DNA of 32,937 nucleotides from contig JAJCZV010000126.1 of assembly GCA_029262175.1 (NCBI GenBank), positions 1 to 32,937 on the forward strand. The letters are read 5' to 3'. The translations under genes and the position numbers were made by a program. The notes under the pieces were generated by a model. The model saw nothing but the letters and a program-made list of their open reading frames with translations. It was not told the origin of the DNA and made no database searches. Numbering within the stretch: the first letter of the stretch is position 1; each line of letters starts with the position of its first letter. Of the stretch, positions 23,829 to 30,264 are shown piece by piece. The DNA comes from Gemmatimonadota bacterium. Its GTDB lineage: Bacteria > Gemmatimonadota > Gemmatimonadetes > Palauibacterales > Palauibacteraceae.

Positions 23829-24570
23829 CATCGAGGAACTCCGGCAGGTAGTTGAGCGGGCACGTGCGGCCGTCACGCTCGTTCGCCCGCCGACCGCGCT
23901 CGGCGAACCGTGGCCGTGGAATTATGCGGATCGCGCCCGCGTGCTGGCTCGACACGCGGACGCAATACTCGATTTGACGACGGGAACCGGCGAGGTGCTG
24001 GCGGGCGTGCTCGATACGGAGGACGTCGACGCGTTCACCGTCGCAGCCGACCGGCGGGCGAGACATCTGTCCGACGTACGCGAGAACGTCGGTGATCGTG
24101 CCCATCTTCTGCGAGCCACTCCGGAGCACATTCCGTTTCACGACAATGCGTTCGAGTTGATCCTTCTGAGGCACCGGCCCTACGACCCGCGTCAGCTCAC
24201 CGGGTTGGTCGCGCCGGGCGGAGCGATCCTTACGGAGCAGATCCACGCCAAGAACTGGCATGAACTACGGACCTACTTCCCGCGCATCGAGGAACGGATC
24301 GACGATTTCGAGTTGAGCAAGAAGGTGTTTCGCCAGGAGCGGTTCGAGTTCATCGACTTGCGAACGCACGATCGCCCGCTCGTATTCGAGGATCTGGCGC
24401 ACCTGACCTACGTCCTCGCTTCGTCGCGATCGATCGTCCCCGACTTCTCGCTCGAACAAGATGCGGATGCCCTGTTTCAACTTGCGGAGGAACTGTCCGA
24501 TGGGCGCGGGATCGTCTTGACGCGGAGTCGATATCTTATCGAAGTTCGTCGACGTCCCAGCTTCAATTGA
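23818..24570 (+). CDS. Class I SAM-dependent methyltransferase
   Basis: This cytoplasmic protein of about 250 residues has a Rossmann-type methyltransferase core. Motif I is ILDLTTGTGEVLAGV, the acidic ribose-binding region is VAADRRARHLSDVREN, and motif II/III is ATPEHIPFHDNAFELILLRHRPYDP followed by LVAPGGAILTEQIHAKNW. An N-terminal helix and a C-terminal helical cap (LEQDADALFQLAEELSDGRGIVLTRSRYLIEVR) complete it. The substrate is unknown; the pattern resembles small-molecule methyltransferases rather than rRNA or DNA enzymes. The GTG at 23818 lies inside the last codons of the preceding gene and removes a non-family N-terminal stretch of the longer open frame; no strong ribosome site is visible, in line with translational coupling. 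Fourteen bases separate it from the TlpA-like gene. Confidence 0.78.
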   Translation: MTASIEELRQVVERARAAVTLVRPPTALGEPWPWNYADRARVLARHADAILDLTTGTGEVLAGVLDTEDVDAFTVAADRRARHLSDVRENVGDRAHLLRATPEHIPFHDNAFELILLRHRPYDPRQLTGLVAPGGAILTEQIHAKNWHELRTYFPRIEERIDDFELSKKVFRQERFEFIDLRTHDRPLVFEDLAHLTYVLASSRSIVPDFSLEQDADALFQLAEELSDGRGIVLTRSRYLIEVRRRPSFN

Positions 24571-24584
24571 ATAGAGTGAGAACT

Positions 24585-25121
24585 ATGAAAACGAGTGCAA
24601 GAGCGGTGGTGTTGTTGTGCGCCGTGACGTGCGGGCTCGCTGGGTGTCGCAACGGAGAGCGTCTTCGCGACGTCGAAATGAGCACGCCCCTGTTGGGCCG
24701 GGCACTCCCGACGCTCGAGGTCACGGACCTCGGTCACCAACCCTTCGATCTCGGCACTCTTCACGGGCGCAATATCCTACTGAACCTGTGGGCCACGTGG
24801 TGTGTCCCTTGTCGCGAGGAGATGCCCGAACTGGAGCACCTTCAAGGGCTCTATGCTCCCGAAGATCTCTCCATCGTCGGTATTTCCTTTGACGACATGG
24901 ACTCGGCCTTCATCGTCGAATTCCTGGAAGAGAACCAAATCACCTACACCAACCTCCTCGCAGATGGGGTGGCCGTGCTCGACGCGCTCGGGGTCAATCC
25001 GGGAATCCCACATACGATTCTCATCGACCGCGAAGGGGTCGTGCGCGGACATTGGCCCGGACGATTCAGACCCTCGGAGCCGAACACCGCCACGCTCCTC
25101 CGGTCGATCGTCACGCCGTGA
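24585..25121 (+). CDS. TlpA/ResA-like thioredoxin-fold lipoprotein
   Basis: This protein of 178 residues has a lipoprotein signal peptide (lipobox GLAGC, Cys21) and a thioredoxin-like domain of the TlpA/ResA/AhpC-TSA type. The redox motif is WCVPC (C72, C75) in LNLWATWCVPCREEMPEL. The cis-proline region is NPGIPHTILIDREG, and the central insert FDDMDSAFIVEFLEENQITY is typical of TlpA-like proteins. Such proteins reduce disulfides outside the cytoplasm and often keep apocytochrome c Cys pairs reduced before haem attachment. The dihaem cytochrome gene upstream in the same direction makes that attractive, though no other maturation genes are nearby. I chose the ATG at 24585 because of GAGTGAG before it; a TTG at 24567 overlapping the methyltransferase stop is possible. 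Its stop overlaps the GTG of the GNAT gene. Confidence 0.88.
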   Translation: MKTSARAVVLLCAVTCGLAGCRNGERLRDVEMSTPLLGRALPTLEVTDLGHQPFDLGTLHGRNILLNLWATWCVPCREEMPELEHLQGLYAPEDLSIVGISFDDMDSAFIVEFLEENQITYTNLLADGVAVLDALGVNPGIPHTILIDREGVVRGHWPGRFRPSEPNTATLLRSIVTP

Positions 25122-25618
25122 GTCGACTCGTGATTCGATCGATGGTACCCGCCGATTGGGACCGGGTGCGCGAGATCTACGAACAGGGGATCGCGACGGG
25201 TCACGCGACCTTCGAGACCGAAGCGCCTGGTTGGGAAGATTGGAACGACGCTCACATGGCTTCGGTTCGATTGGTGGCGGATGTCGGGGGCCAAGTCCTG
25301 GGGTGGGCGGCCCTGAGCACCGTGTCGGACCGCTGCGTGTATGGAGGCGTGGGGGAGGTGAGTGTCTACGTGGCCGAAGAAGGGCGCGGGCAGGGGATTG
25401 GGACGGCGCTGATGTCGGCGCTGGTCGATGCGTCCGAGGGCGCGGGCATCTGGACGCTTCAGGCGGGCATCTTCCCGCAGAACGAGGCGAGTGTTCGGGC
25501 GCACGAGAAGGTCGGTTTCCGGACCGTCGGGAAACGGGAAAAGCTGGGTAAGATGGACGGACAGTGGCGGGACGTTCTGCTGATGGAGCGCCGGAGTTCC
25601 GTGATCGGCCAGGATTGA
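25118..25618 (+). CDS. GNAT N-acetyltransferase, phosphinothricin-acetyltransferase-like
   Basis: This cytoplasmic protein of 166 residues resembles the phosphinothricin/methionine-sulfoximine acetyltransferase group (Pat/YncA/MddA-like). Motifs are IRSMVPADWDRVREIYEQGIATGHATFETEAP at the N-terminus, GVGEVSVYVAEEGRGQGIGTALM with the acetyl-CoA loop RGQGIG, and WTLQAGIFPQNEASVRAHEKVGFRTVGKREKLGKMDGQWRDVLLMERRS at the C-terminus. These enzymes acetylate the alpha-amino group of glutamate-like toxic amino acids and analogues. The GTG start overlaps the TlpA stop in a GTGA; the longer open frame to 25052 lacks family similarity. It is the last gene of the plus-strand series that begins at 17473. 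The in vivo substrate cannot be determined from sequence. Confidence 0.88.
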   Translation: MSRLVIRSMVPADWDRVREIYEQGIATGHATFETEAPGWEDWNDAHMASVRLVADVGGQVLGWAALSTVSDRCVYGGVGEVSVYVAEEGRGQGIGTALMSALVDASEGAGIWTLQAGIFPQNEASVRAHEKVGFRTVGKREKLGKMDGQWRDVLLMERRSSVIGQD

Positions 25619-25634
25619 CATTCCCCAAACGCCC

Positions 25635-25663
25635 TTGACGGATCTAAGTTCGCGTATTACTCT
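25635..25663 (+). promoter_or_regulatory. Candidate promoter of the cold-shock leader transcript
   Basis: TTGACG (25635-25640) matches the -35 consensus at five of six positions. With 17 bases of spacing the -10 would be TACTCT (25658-25663), which matches only three of six. Transcription from here would start near 25670, giving a leader of about 200 bases before the csp ATG, as is usual for cold-shock mRNAs. Confidence 0.45.
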
Positions 25664-25664
25664 T

Positions 25665-25870
25665 CCCACAGTCCATGTGGGCACAGAGCCCAGAACCAGG
25701 ACGGAGCAGGCAGGAATCGTAGGATTCGGGGGGCCTCGCAAAAGGTCTCCCTTTTTTTGTGCCTGCTGGTGACGAGTGTCACGACCCCGGCGCGGGGAAT
25801 GCGTCGAAACGGTCAGAAGTCGGTAAGTACGGGTTTCCAGAACTCCGACAGCGACTGCACTTAGGAGTAG
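25665..25870 (+). ncRNA. Structured 5' leader of the cold-shock gene (candidate riboregulator)
   Basis: The region between the candidate promoter and csp carries a series of perfect or near-perfect hairpins. They are CCCACA/TGTGGG (25665-25670 with 25676-25681), AGCAGGCA/TGCCTGCT (25705-25712 with 25760-25767), GAATC/GATTC (25714-25718 with 25723-25727), a nine-pair stem 25728-25736 with 25743-25751, GTGAC/GTCAC (25769-25773 with 25778-25782) and CCCCG/CGGGG (25785-25789 with 25793-25797). The second encloses the third and fourth, giving a three-way junction. GGGC/GCCC (25679-25682 with 25688-25691) competes with the first hairpin. Cold-shock mRNAs are known to have long, temperature-responsive leaders. 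I do not recognise a named RNA family. The structure was derived by eye. Confidence 0.55.
25728..25758 (+). terminator. Intrinsic terminator or attenuator inside the csp leader
   Basis: GGGGGGCCT (25728-25736) pairs with AGGTCTCCC (25743-25751) around the loop CGCAAA; seven pairs are Watson-Crick and two are G-U. Seven T follow at once (25752-25758). This is the layout of a Rho-independent terminator. It lies downstream of the candidate promoter at 25635 and about 115 bases before the csp start. It could end the GNAT operon, define a small RNA of about 95 bases, or attenuate csp. Confidence 0.65.
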
Positions 25871-25873
25871 GAA

Positions 25874-26086
25874 ATGCGTACCAAAGGAAATGTAAAGTGG
25901 TTCAACGACCAGAAGGGCTTCGGCTTCATCACGCCGGAAGACGGGAGTAAGGACTGCTTTGTACACCACTCGGCCATCCAATCGGATGGTTTCCGTAGTC
26001 TCGCCGAGGGCGAGGCCGTCGAGTTCGAAATCACGGAGGGCACAAAAGGCCCTGCCGCTGAGAACGTGACCCGATTGGAAGCCTAA
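25874..26086 (+). CDS. csp: Cold-shock protein (CspA family)
   Basis: This protein of 70 residues is a single cold-shock domain, a five-stranded OB-fold that binds single-stranded RNA and DNA and acts as an RNA chaperone. The RNP1 motif is KGFGFI (14-19) and the RNP2-type motif is CFVHHSAI (28-35); aromatic residues W9, F10, F16, F18 and F29 line the nucleic-acid face. The ATG has TTAGGAGTAGGAA just upstream. Position 28 is Cys and position 32 is His, where V/I and F/Y are commonest, a mild variation. The gene is monocistronic in appearance: a long structured leader with an internal terminator-like hairpin lies upstream and a strong terminator begins 27 bases after the stop. A near-perfect palindrome spans the stop codon (26080-26096). 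Confidence 0.97.
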   Translation: MRTKGNVKWFNDQKGFGFITPEDGSKDCFVHHSAIQSDGFRSLAEGEAVEFEITEGTKGPAAENVTRLEA

Positions 26087-26112
26087 CGGTTAGGCTGTCG
26101 TCGTGAGATCAA

Positions 26113-26146
26113 GGGCCGCCCGGTTTTCGCCGGGCGGCCCTTTTTT
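26113..26146 (+). terminator. Strong intrinsic terminator after the cold-shock gene
   Basis: GGGCCGCCCGG (26113-26123) and CCGGGCGGCCC (26130-26140) form a perfect 11-pair GC-rich stem with the loop TTTTCG, followed by six T (26141-26146). It should end csp transcription efficiently and isolate csp from the S9 peptidase operon. Confidence 0.95.
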
Positions 26147-26177
26147 CTATCATCTTTCCTCTCTCGGTTCCGCCCGC

Positions 26178-26233
26178 TGGATCGAGGGAAACTGAACTCA
26201 GGTCGTTTCGAACACGTAGGTGTTCTCGATCCA
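26178..26233 (+). repeat. Nested inverted repeats in the leader of the S9 peptidase operon
   Basis: TGGATCGAG (26178-26186) and CTCGATCCA (26225-26233) are perfect complements. Between them GAACAC (26210-26215) and GTGTTC (26220-26225) form an inner perfect repeat with the spacer GTAG. The structure ends a few bases before the AGGAG ribosome site of the S9 gene. It could be an operator (the inner repeat) or a stem-loop in the leader RNA. Confidence 0.4.
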
Positions 26234-26249
26234 AGAACAGGAGCTAAAG

Positions 26250-28349
26250 ATGATCCGCTCGACTGCCACCTACCGCCGGCCCTTGGCCAGTCTCTCCGCC
26301 CTATTCATTTCATGCGCCGTCGCTGTGTGTGCGTCGCCGGTCGCGGGACAGGGCGGGGCGGAATCAGGCCCCCTCCGCGCCGAAGATCTGTTCGACCTCG
26401 AGCTGGCGGCGGATCCTCAGATCTCCCCCGACGGCCGGCTGGTGGTGTACGTCCGGCAGCGCGCCGACGTGATGACCGACGGGCGGTTCTCGAACCTGTG
26501 GGTCGTGGGGACGGACGGTACGGGCCACCGGCCTTTGACGAGCGGCGATTTTTCGGACTCCTCGCCCCGGTGGTCGCCGGACGGCACCAGGCTCCTGTTT
26601 CTATCCGACCGAGAGGGTTCATCTCAGATCCACGTCCGCTGGATGGATACCGGCGAGACTTCGGTGGTGACCAGCGTCACCGAACCTCCCTCCTCGCCGG
26701 TGTGGTCGCCGGACGGATCTCAAATCGCGTTCGGAAAGCTGGTACCCCGAGACGCGCCGTCTATCGCCGGTATGCCGACGCCCCCGCCGGGTGCCGAATG
26801 GGCGGAGCCCGCTCGAGTCATTGAGCGGCTCGTCTACCGATTCGACCAGCTCGGATACCTGCCGCATGGCTACTACCACGCCTTCGTGGTCCCGGCCGAG
26901 GGCGGCACACCGCGTCAGATCACGAGCGGAGACAAGCACTGGGGCGGTGGAGGGATCGGCGGCACACAACTCTCCTGGGCACCGGAGGGCCAGTCTCTCT
27001 TGCTATCGCATCATCCGTCGGCCGACGGCGAAGAGGTGTTCATCACGGATACGGAGATCTACGAGGTCCGCACGGCCGACGGATCCGCCACACAGCTCAC
27101 GGATCGGCGCGGTCCCGATGACTCACCGGTCGCGTCACCGGACGGACGGTACGTGGCGTATGTCGGGATGGATGATCGCTTCCAAGGCTACCAGCTGACG
27201 CAGCTGTATGTGATGAATCGCGACGGTAGCGGCTCACGGTCGCTGAGTCTCGACTTGGATCGGAGCGTATACAGCGCCCGCTGGGCTTCCGATTCTCAAG
27301 GACTGTTCGCGCTCTACGATGATGAGGGCGTCACCAAGGTCGGTTGGTTTGGTCTGGACGGAGGCAAGCGGGTGTTGGCCGAGAACGCCGGGGGTACTGC
27401 GAGCGCGTACTCGAGCGCGAGTTTCTCGGTAGCCATCAACGGTTCGTTCGCAATGAACTACACGACGCCGGACAATCCTTCCGACGTCGCCTTCGTCGGA
27501 CGCGACGAAGTGCTTCGCGTGCTTACACGAATCAATGCTGACCTGCTCGCGAAGCGTACCATCGGTGAGGTGGAGGAGATTTGGTACGAGTCATCGCACG
27601 ATGGGCAGCCGATTCAAGGCTGGATCATCAAGCCACCGGGATTTGATCCGTCCCGTCGATATCCCCTCATTCTCGAGATCCATGGCGGTCCTTTCGCGAA
27701 CTACGGCGCGCGATTCGACATCGAGAAACAGCTCATGGCTGCGCAAGGCTACGTCGTGCTCTACACGAACCCGCGCGGCAGCACGAGTTACGGCGAGGCG
27801 TTCGGCAATCTCATTCACCATGACTATCCCGGAGACGACCTCCACGATCTGATCTCGGGCGTAGACGCCGTGATCGAAAAGGGATACGCGGATCCCGACG
27901 AGTTGTATGTCGTGGGCGGGAGCGGAGGCGGCGTGCTTACGGCCTGGCTTGTCGGGCACACCGATCGTTTTCGTGCGGCGGTGGCGTGGTACCCCGTCAT
28001 CAACTGGTACAGCTTCGTACTCACCGCTGATATGGCGGCGGTCGGGGTTCGGTACTGGTTCCCCGGATTGCCTTGGGACAACGTCGAACACTACGAGTCC
28101 CGCTCGCTGCTGAGCGTGGTCGAGAACGTGACGACGCCCACGCGAATCATCACGGGAGAGGAAGACTACCGGACACCGATGTCGGAATCGGAACAGTATT
28201 TCAAAGCGCTCAAGATGTTGGGGGTAGAGACATCACTGATCCGGTTCCCCGGCGAACCGCACGGGATTCGACGACGGCCCAGTCATCACATCGGAAAGAT
28301 GATGTCGACGCTCGAATGGTTCAGACGCTACGCGGCGACTACATCTTGA
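26250..28349 (+). CDS. Secreted S9 family prolyl-oligopeptidase-like peptidase
   Basis: This exported serine peptidase of 699 residues belongs to family S9 (acylaminoacyl-peptidase/DPP-IV-like). After the signal peptide (to about VAGQ, residue 34) comes a beta-propeller of TolB/WD40-like blades; repeated SPDG motifs (QISPDGRL, RWSPDGTRL, VWSPDGSQI, ASPDGRYV) mark them at about 55-350. The C-terminal alpha/beta hydrolase domain (about 430-699) has LEIHGGPFANYG, the nucleophile elbow GGSGGG with S558, Asp639 in GEEDYRTP and His671 in GEPHGIRRR. Such enzymes trim oligopeptides, some removing N-acylated residues or dipeptides. The ATG at 26250 follows AGGAG; an upstream in-frame start would lengthen the signal region. 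Its stop overlaps the TTG of the next gene. It opens an operon with M20 peptidase and PLP enzyme genes. Confidence 0.93.
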   Translation: MIRSTATYRRPLASLSALFISCAVAVCASPVAGQGGAESGPLRAEDLFDLELAADPQISPDGRLVVYVRQRADVMTDGRFSNLWVVGTDGTGHRPLTSGDFSDSSPRWSPDGTRLLFLSDREGSSQIHVRWMDTGETSVVTSVTEPPSSPVWSPDGSQIAFGKLVPRDAPSIAGMPTPPPGAEWAEPARVIERLVYRFDQLGYLPHGYYHAFVVPAEGGTPRQITSGDKHWGGGGIGGTQLSWAPEGQSLLLSHHPSADGEEVFITDTEIYEVRTADGSATQLTDRRGPDDSPVASPDGRYVAYVGMDDRFQGYQLTQLYVMNRDGSGSRSLSLDLDRSVYSARWASDSQGLFALYDDEGVTKVGWFGLDGGKRVLAENAGGTASAYSSASFSVAINGSFAMNYTTPDNPSDVAFVGRDEVLRVLTRINADLLAKRTIGEVEEIWYESSHDGQPIQGWIIKPPGFDPSRRYPLILEIHGGPFANYGARFDIEKQLMAAQGYVVLYTNPRGSTSYGEAFGNLIHHDYPGDDLHDLISGVDAVIEKGYADPDELYVVGGSGGGVLTAWLVGHTDRFRAAVAWYPVINWYSFVLTADMAAVGVRYWFPGLPWDNVEHYESRSLLSVVENVTTPTRIITGEEDYRTPMSESEQYFKALKMLGVETSLIRFPGEPHGIRRRPSHHIGKMMSTLEWFRRYAATTS

Positions 28350-28792
28350 ATCGAGGAGGTCTCGCGTTCGCGGCCATTCTCTGCGCTTGCGGGGGCGGAG
28401 CCACCTCTGTGGAGTCCGCGCGGGGTGAGATCGAAGCCGTGACTCGGCGTTGGGAAGCGTCCCTCCTGGCTGGGCGCCCGGACCTGGCCGTTCCGGACGT
28501 CTTCACATCGGACGCCGTACGTCTCCCGTCCGGCGAACCATCGGTTCGAGGCCAGGCGAACATCGCCGTGGCCCTGGCCGGCTCAGCGCCGCTTAGCGAG
28601 GCTTCGTTCTCGATCGCGGATCTCGAGGTTGATGGTTCGCTGGCGTTTGCCAACGGCACGTATCGGGTAAGAACGAACGACAATGTGGAACTGAACGGGA
28701 AGTTTCTCGAAGTCTGGAAACGGACCACGAGCGGGTGGCGGATTCACCGCGTGATGTGGGACTCGGATGCGATACAGGGAGAAGCGCGATGA
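28346..28792 (+). CDS. NTF2-like (DUF4440-type) putative lipoprotein
   Basis: This protein of 148 residues has a short lipoprotein-like signal (LAFAAILCAC) and one NTF2-like domain of DUF4440/SnoaL type: EIEAVTRRWEASLLAGRPDLAVPDVFTSDAVRLPSGEPSVRGQANI, then strands SIADLEVDGSLAFANGTYRVR and KFLEVWKRTTSGWRIHRVMWDS. The function is unknown; the family includes small enzymes and binding proteins. I chose the TTG at 28346, which overlaps the S9 stop in a TTGA and begins exactly at a signal peptide. An ATG at 28316 in the same frame is the main alternative but puts ten extra residues inside the S9 gene. The stop overlaps the ATG of the M20 peptidase (ATGA). It shares its fold with the protein at 2245-2742. 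Confidence 0.75.
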   Translation: MNRGGLAFAAILCACGGGATSVESARGEIEAVTRRWEASLLAGRPDLAVPDVFTSDAVRLPSGEPSVRGQANIAVALAGSAPLSEASFSIADLEVDGSLAFANGTYRVRTNDNVELNGKFLEVWKRTTSGWRIHRVMWDSDAIQGEAR

Positions 28793-30207
28793 CGCCACGA
28801 TGTTCAAGACGTGCGGTTCTGCTGGCTCTTTGCGGGGCTGGCGCTGCCGTTCCGCTGAGTGCGCAGAGTTCGATCAGTGCCGAAGAACTCGCCGCCCTTC
28901 AGGAGCAATCGATCGAACTGACGCGCGAGTACATCCGCATCGACACCAGAAATCCACCGGGGAACGAGAGCCGTGCGGTCGATTTCTTCGCCCGCATCTT
29001 CGAGGCGGAGGGCATCGAGTACGAGTCGGTCGAGTCCGCTCCCGGCCGAGGCAACATCTGGGCGCGACTCGAAGGGGGAGACGAACCGGCGGTGCTCCTT
29101 CTTCACCACAGCGACGTGGTCCCGGCCGACCCCGATCACTGGACGGCCGATCCTCTCGGCGCGGAAGTCATCGATGAACTGATCTACGGCCGAGGGGCGC
29201 TAGATACGAAGGCGCTCGGCATTTTGCACCTCCAGGCGTTTCTCGCACTTCACCGCTCCGGTCGCCCCTTGAGTCGCGACGTCATCTTCATGGCGACGGC
29301 GGACGAAGAGGCGGGAGGGTTCTTTGGGGCGGGCTGGTTGGTCGAGAACCGCCCCGACGTGTTCGAAAACGTCGGCTACGTGCTCAACGAAGGTGGCGAC
29401 GGCACCGTGAGCGGCGATCGGATCGAGTTCGGGATCGAGGTCACGCAGAAAGTGCCGGTCTGGCTTCGGCTCGTCGCGACGGGGACTCCTGGACACGGTT
29501 CGATGCCACGCGCGGAGTCGGCCGTGACGAAGTTGGTGCGGGCGCTAGACCGCCTCCGACAATATCAGTTTGAAGCGCGGATTCTACCCGCCGTCGATAC
29601 GTACTTCAAAGGCATCGCAGGGCAATCCACCGACGAGTGGCGCGACGTGTTTTCGAACATGGAACAGGCCGTCCAGGACCCGGAGGTCCTGGCTCGTCTT
29701 CAGTTGGCAAATCCGTTCCTCGCAGCCATCACTCGAAACGCCTGCTCGATCACTCGGTTGGAGGCAAGCGACAAAATCAACGTCGTCCCACCAACGGCGA
29801 CCGCGGAGATCGACTGTCGGGTTTTGCCCGACCAGGATGTCGATGCGTTTCGCGCGGAGCTCGGGCAGGTCCTCAATGACCCGGCCATCGAGATCGAGAC
29901 CATCATGGCGTTTACGCCAGCCGTTTCTTCGACCGATACGGATGTGTATCGGACCCTGGAGTCCGTCACGCGGCGCCGGTACGAGGGGGCCGCCGTGCTG
30001 CCCTCGGTCGCCGCCGGTTTCACGGACAGCCACTTCTTTCGTGATATAGGGATACACGCCTACGGGTACACTCCGATGGCTGTACCCGAAGGAGATGCGC
30101 CCCGCCTGCATGGAAACGACGAGCGGATCTCTGTCGAAAACGTGAGGCGTGGCACCGCGATCATGCTCGAGATCGTCGAGCGGATCGCCACGGCACCCAT
30201 ACCCTGA
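28789..30207 (+). CDS. Secreted M20 family metallopeptidase
   Basis: This exported zinc peptidase of 472 residues belongs to family M20 (carboxypeptidase G2/ArgE/DapE/carnosinase group). A signal peptide covers about 1-26. Metal and catalytic residues are visible: LLLHHSDVVP (H107, D109), GRGALDTKALG (D139), ATADEEAGG (E173, E174), LNEGGDG (E201 region) and a late His in RLHGNDERIS. The dimerisation domain lies about 220-345 (PGHGSMPRAESAV at its start). Family members hydrolyse dipeptides, N-acyl amino acids or carboxypeptidase substrates; the exported, GRGALDTK-type subgroup is common in Gemmatimonadota and Acidobacteriota. The start ATG overlaps the preceding stop (ATGA). With the S9 peptidase it would complete extracytoplasmic peptide breakdown. 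The exact substrate is unknown. Confidence 0.92.
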   Translation: MTPRCSRRAVLLALCGAGAAVPLSAQSSISAEELAALQEQSIELTREYIRIDTRNPPGNESRAVDFFARIFEAEGIEYESVESAPGRGNIWARLEGGDEPAVLLLHHSDVVPADPDHWTADPLGAEVIDELIYGRGALDTKALGILHLQAFLALHRSGRPLSRDVIFMATADEEAGGFFGAGWLVENRPDVFENVGYVLNEGGDGTVSGDRIEFGIEVTQKVPVWLRLVATGTPGHGSMPRAESAVTKLVRALDRLRQYQFEARILPAVDTYFKGIAGQSTDEWRDVFSNMEQAVQDPEVLARLQLANPFLAAITRNACSITRLEASDKINVVPPTATAEIDCRVLPDQDVDAFRAELGQVLNDPAIEIETIMAFTPAVSSTDTDVYRTLESVTRRRYEGAAVLPSVAAGFTDSHFFRDIGIHAYGYTPMAVPEGDAPRLHGNDERISVENVRRGTAIMLEIVERIATAPIP

Positions 30208-30239
30208 CGGGCAACGTCCGAGGGCAGCGCCTGACGGGC
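30203..30239. repeat. Ten-base direct repeat between M20 and PLP enzyme genes
   Basis: CCTGACGGGC occurs at 30203-30212 (spanning the M20 stop) and again at 30230-30239, 27 bases apart. It may be chance in GC-rich DNA, or a regulator site in the 57-base gap before the PLP enzyme gene. Confidence 0.3.
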
Positions 30240-30264
30240 GTCGGATGACGACTGGAGGAGATCG

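Noticed and set aside
25681..25870. Possible SRP (4.5S) RNA or 6S RNA in the csp leader
   Set aside because: The conserved SRP helix 8 motif around GGTCCGGAAGGAAGCAG is not present, and the fold lacks the long rod with a central bubble expected of 6S RNA.
24944..25981. 345-residue minus-strand open frame covering the GNAT gene, the csp leader and part of csp
   Set aside because: It runs antisense to two certain genes and to the hairpin-rich leader, and no part resembles a protein family.
26080..26096. Palindrome AGCCTAAC-G-GTTAGGCT across the csp stop codon as a terminator or operator
   Set aside because: A one-base loop is impossible without losing pairs and no T-run follows. The real terminator is at 26113-26146.
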